Source: Cinnamomum chago (lineage: Eukaryota; Streptophyta; Magnoliopsida; Laurales; Lauraceae). From it: 64,000 bases of DNA. Position numbers and translations under genes: made by a program. This document shows positions 62,612-64,000 of the stretch, one piece after another. The DNA lies in contig CP142451.1 in assembly GCA_038049695.1 (NCBI GenBank), positions 64,914,001 through 64,978,000 of the forward strand, written 5' to 3'. The notes beneath the pieces were generated by a model that was given only the letters and a program-made list of their open reading frames with translations, made no database searches and was not told the DNA's origin. Position 1 is the first letter of the stretch, and each line of letters starts with the position of its first letter.

Positions 62612-64000
62612 TGTTAGTTTATGGTCTCAATACCAAGGGTATATGATGTAATAAATTGATTAATTTCTTTATTTATCAATAGAATTCATGCTTTTTCCTT
62701 TCATGAGATGAATGGTGTTTTATATACTTGCACATAACCAATACAAAAGACATAATGGCTCATGAGATGAACCGAAGTCCATGAGTATACTAGATGTAAT
62801 ACATGTGTATGGATGAGATCCACATACAGGAGACATGTATTGCAAATCTTATACTCAAATATCTTCACAACCAGGGATGAGATTGGACATCTCATCTGAC
62901 AAGGTTGAAGTGCCTTGATCACTATGAGATAGTGTGATTTGTCTCGATCATCGAAATGTAAGATTCCGAATCATGGTGCTGGTACATTGGATGTATTGAA
63001 GGACCATGAGAAACACCTTATATACACTGTCTTTATTTTAAGGTCTGCTCTCATAATTCCCTAGCAATAGGCTCATAATCCTGAGACATTAATGAACTCA
63101 AGTTTCTATCTATTCATTTGCTTTGAGTCACCAATGAGTGAGGCCAATTGTGGGTCAACAACTCGTTGATTTGGGCACATGATAGTAGAACTGTGGGAAC
63201 ATTCAATGGTCAAGATGGAATCTATCTTTAATATCCCCTTGTGCCAATTAATGGATTTATCATTGGTAAGTGCGCACCCATTCCAATTAAGAATTAATTG
63301 GATCGGTACCAAATGATCACTATAATTAATTGGGGCGCAAGGATAATAAGATATGGATCTATTTTGGTGGACAGGTCCATTTGATCCATGGATATAGATA
63401 GAGGGGCCTACTTGTGGTTCTGTGGAAGTTTAGGGTCTTCATTGTAATTTATTCCTAAGACTGGAGTGCAATTGCATTTATTTGCAATTAATTGTGGGCC
63501 CGGATTGCACATCAGATGTGGGGTCGCGGGTCCCAGTTGGAGCCAGCTTTCTAAGGAATCCCTAGTGGTCCCCACGCTAGCCCAAATTATTAGAAAGATA
63601 CTAATTCTACTTGAACTCTAATAGGAAGGTTGTTATTTCTATTTGAAGTGAGACTTCTAATAGTGGTAATAGTAAGCTACTAATTATTAATGGAAGTAGG
63701 ACTTCTATTTTAATTAGAAAGGAGAAAGCTACTAATAGTTATGAAAGTGAGACTTCTATGACAATTAGCAAGGGAGATGTTTACTAATTTGTAATAGGAG
63801 TTAAACTTCTATTTCAAATAGGAAAAGAGATGGATTGGAGGGCTATATAAAGAGGAACAAACCCCTCTTGGTCATGCATCATACATAGAGCAACTTCAGG
63901 CCCTTTGTGCAAGTGTTGCACAAGTTCTCTTCCTCTCTAAGTTCTCCTCTCTTTCACCTTTAGTTCCTTAGAGTTACTAGTTAGGTTTTCTCTTGAAGAT
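62612..64000 (+). repeat. Second copia LTR, cut by the window end
   Basis: Starts TGTTAGTTTATGGTCTCAA and aligns with 55173 onward. It has four GAAGT-N3-ACTTC-type repeats (63640-63810, against two in the other copies) before a TATATAAA box at 63844. Whether it belongs to a full element cannot be seen. Confidence 0.85.
63844..63851 (+). promoter_or_regulatory. TATA box of second copia LTR
   Basis: TATATAAA in GAGGGCTATATAAAGAGG, at the position of TATAAATA in the related LTRs. Confidence 0.65.

Overview
This window is a stack of plant LTR retrotransposons inserted into one another. I found no host gene, tRNA gene, rRNA gene or CRISPR array. The element types (a chromodomain Ty3/gypsy of Tekay/Del type, Ogre-like and Retand-like Tat elements with a second RNase H or an antisense extra ORF, and Ty1/copia elements primed by initiator tRNA-Met) point to repeat-rich, probably pericentromeric, angiosperm DNA. 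The species cannot be told from the sequence.

Layout, outermost to innermost. (0) A broken Tat/Retand-like element on the minus strand (56850-59014 and 62134-62611): integrase fragments, an array of small inverted repeats, and an extra ORF on the opposite strand. (1) Inserted in it are a Ty1/copia element (50664-56849, left part outside the window), a Tekay-type solo LTR (59015-62128, duplication AGGGA) and another copia LTR running off the right end (62612-64000). (2) Inside the copia 5' LTR lies a Tekay element on the minus strand ('Tekay-2': 8640-10267 plus 39560-50663). (3) Tekay-2 has taken three insertions in its LTRs: Tekay-1 (1-8639, minus), a very large Ogre-like Tat element (10268-39559, plus, duplication AGTAC, about 19.7 kb without its own insertion) and a solo LTR (45620-48627, plus, duplication AAGGG). 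(4) Inside the Ogre-like 5' LTR sits a 9.6-kb element without coding capacity (11862-21449, duplication GAAAG; called LARD here, for large retrotransposon derivative). (5) Inside that lies an inverted solo LTR of the same family (15273-17481, duplication CTTAG). Divergence between paired LTRs, judged by eye, falls inward: copia highest, Tekay-1 about 2.5%, Ogre-like near 2%, the LARD almost zero. This agrees with the nesting order.

The elements with genes carry the usual retrotransposon set: Gag (capsid), protease, reverse transcriptase/RNase H and integrase, with primer-binding sites, polypurine tracts and LTR promoters around them. All are broken. The Ogre-like element is the best preserved: Gag to integrase lie in one frame of 9 kb interrupted by only four stop codons. 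The LARD has nearly identical LTRs and no genes, so it was probably moved recently by proteins of another element.

The most unusual signal is in the LARD. Its non-coding interior is a chain of at least twenty imperfect stem-loops. The arms differ from one to the next, while the loops share a core close to TAGTTATATCTT. A second theme is that nearly every LTR family here carries a cluster of short perfect palindromes, often upstream of the TATA box, and that related LTRs have different palindromes at the corresponding place. A third is that the 3' UTRs of both Tat elements consist of arrays of mini-hairpins.
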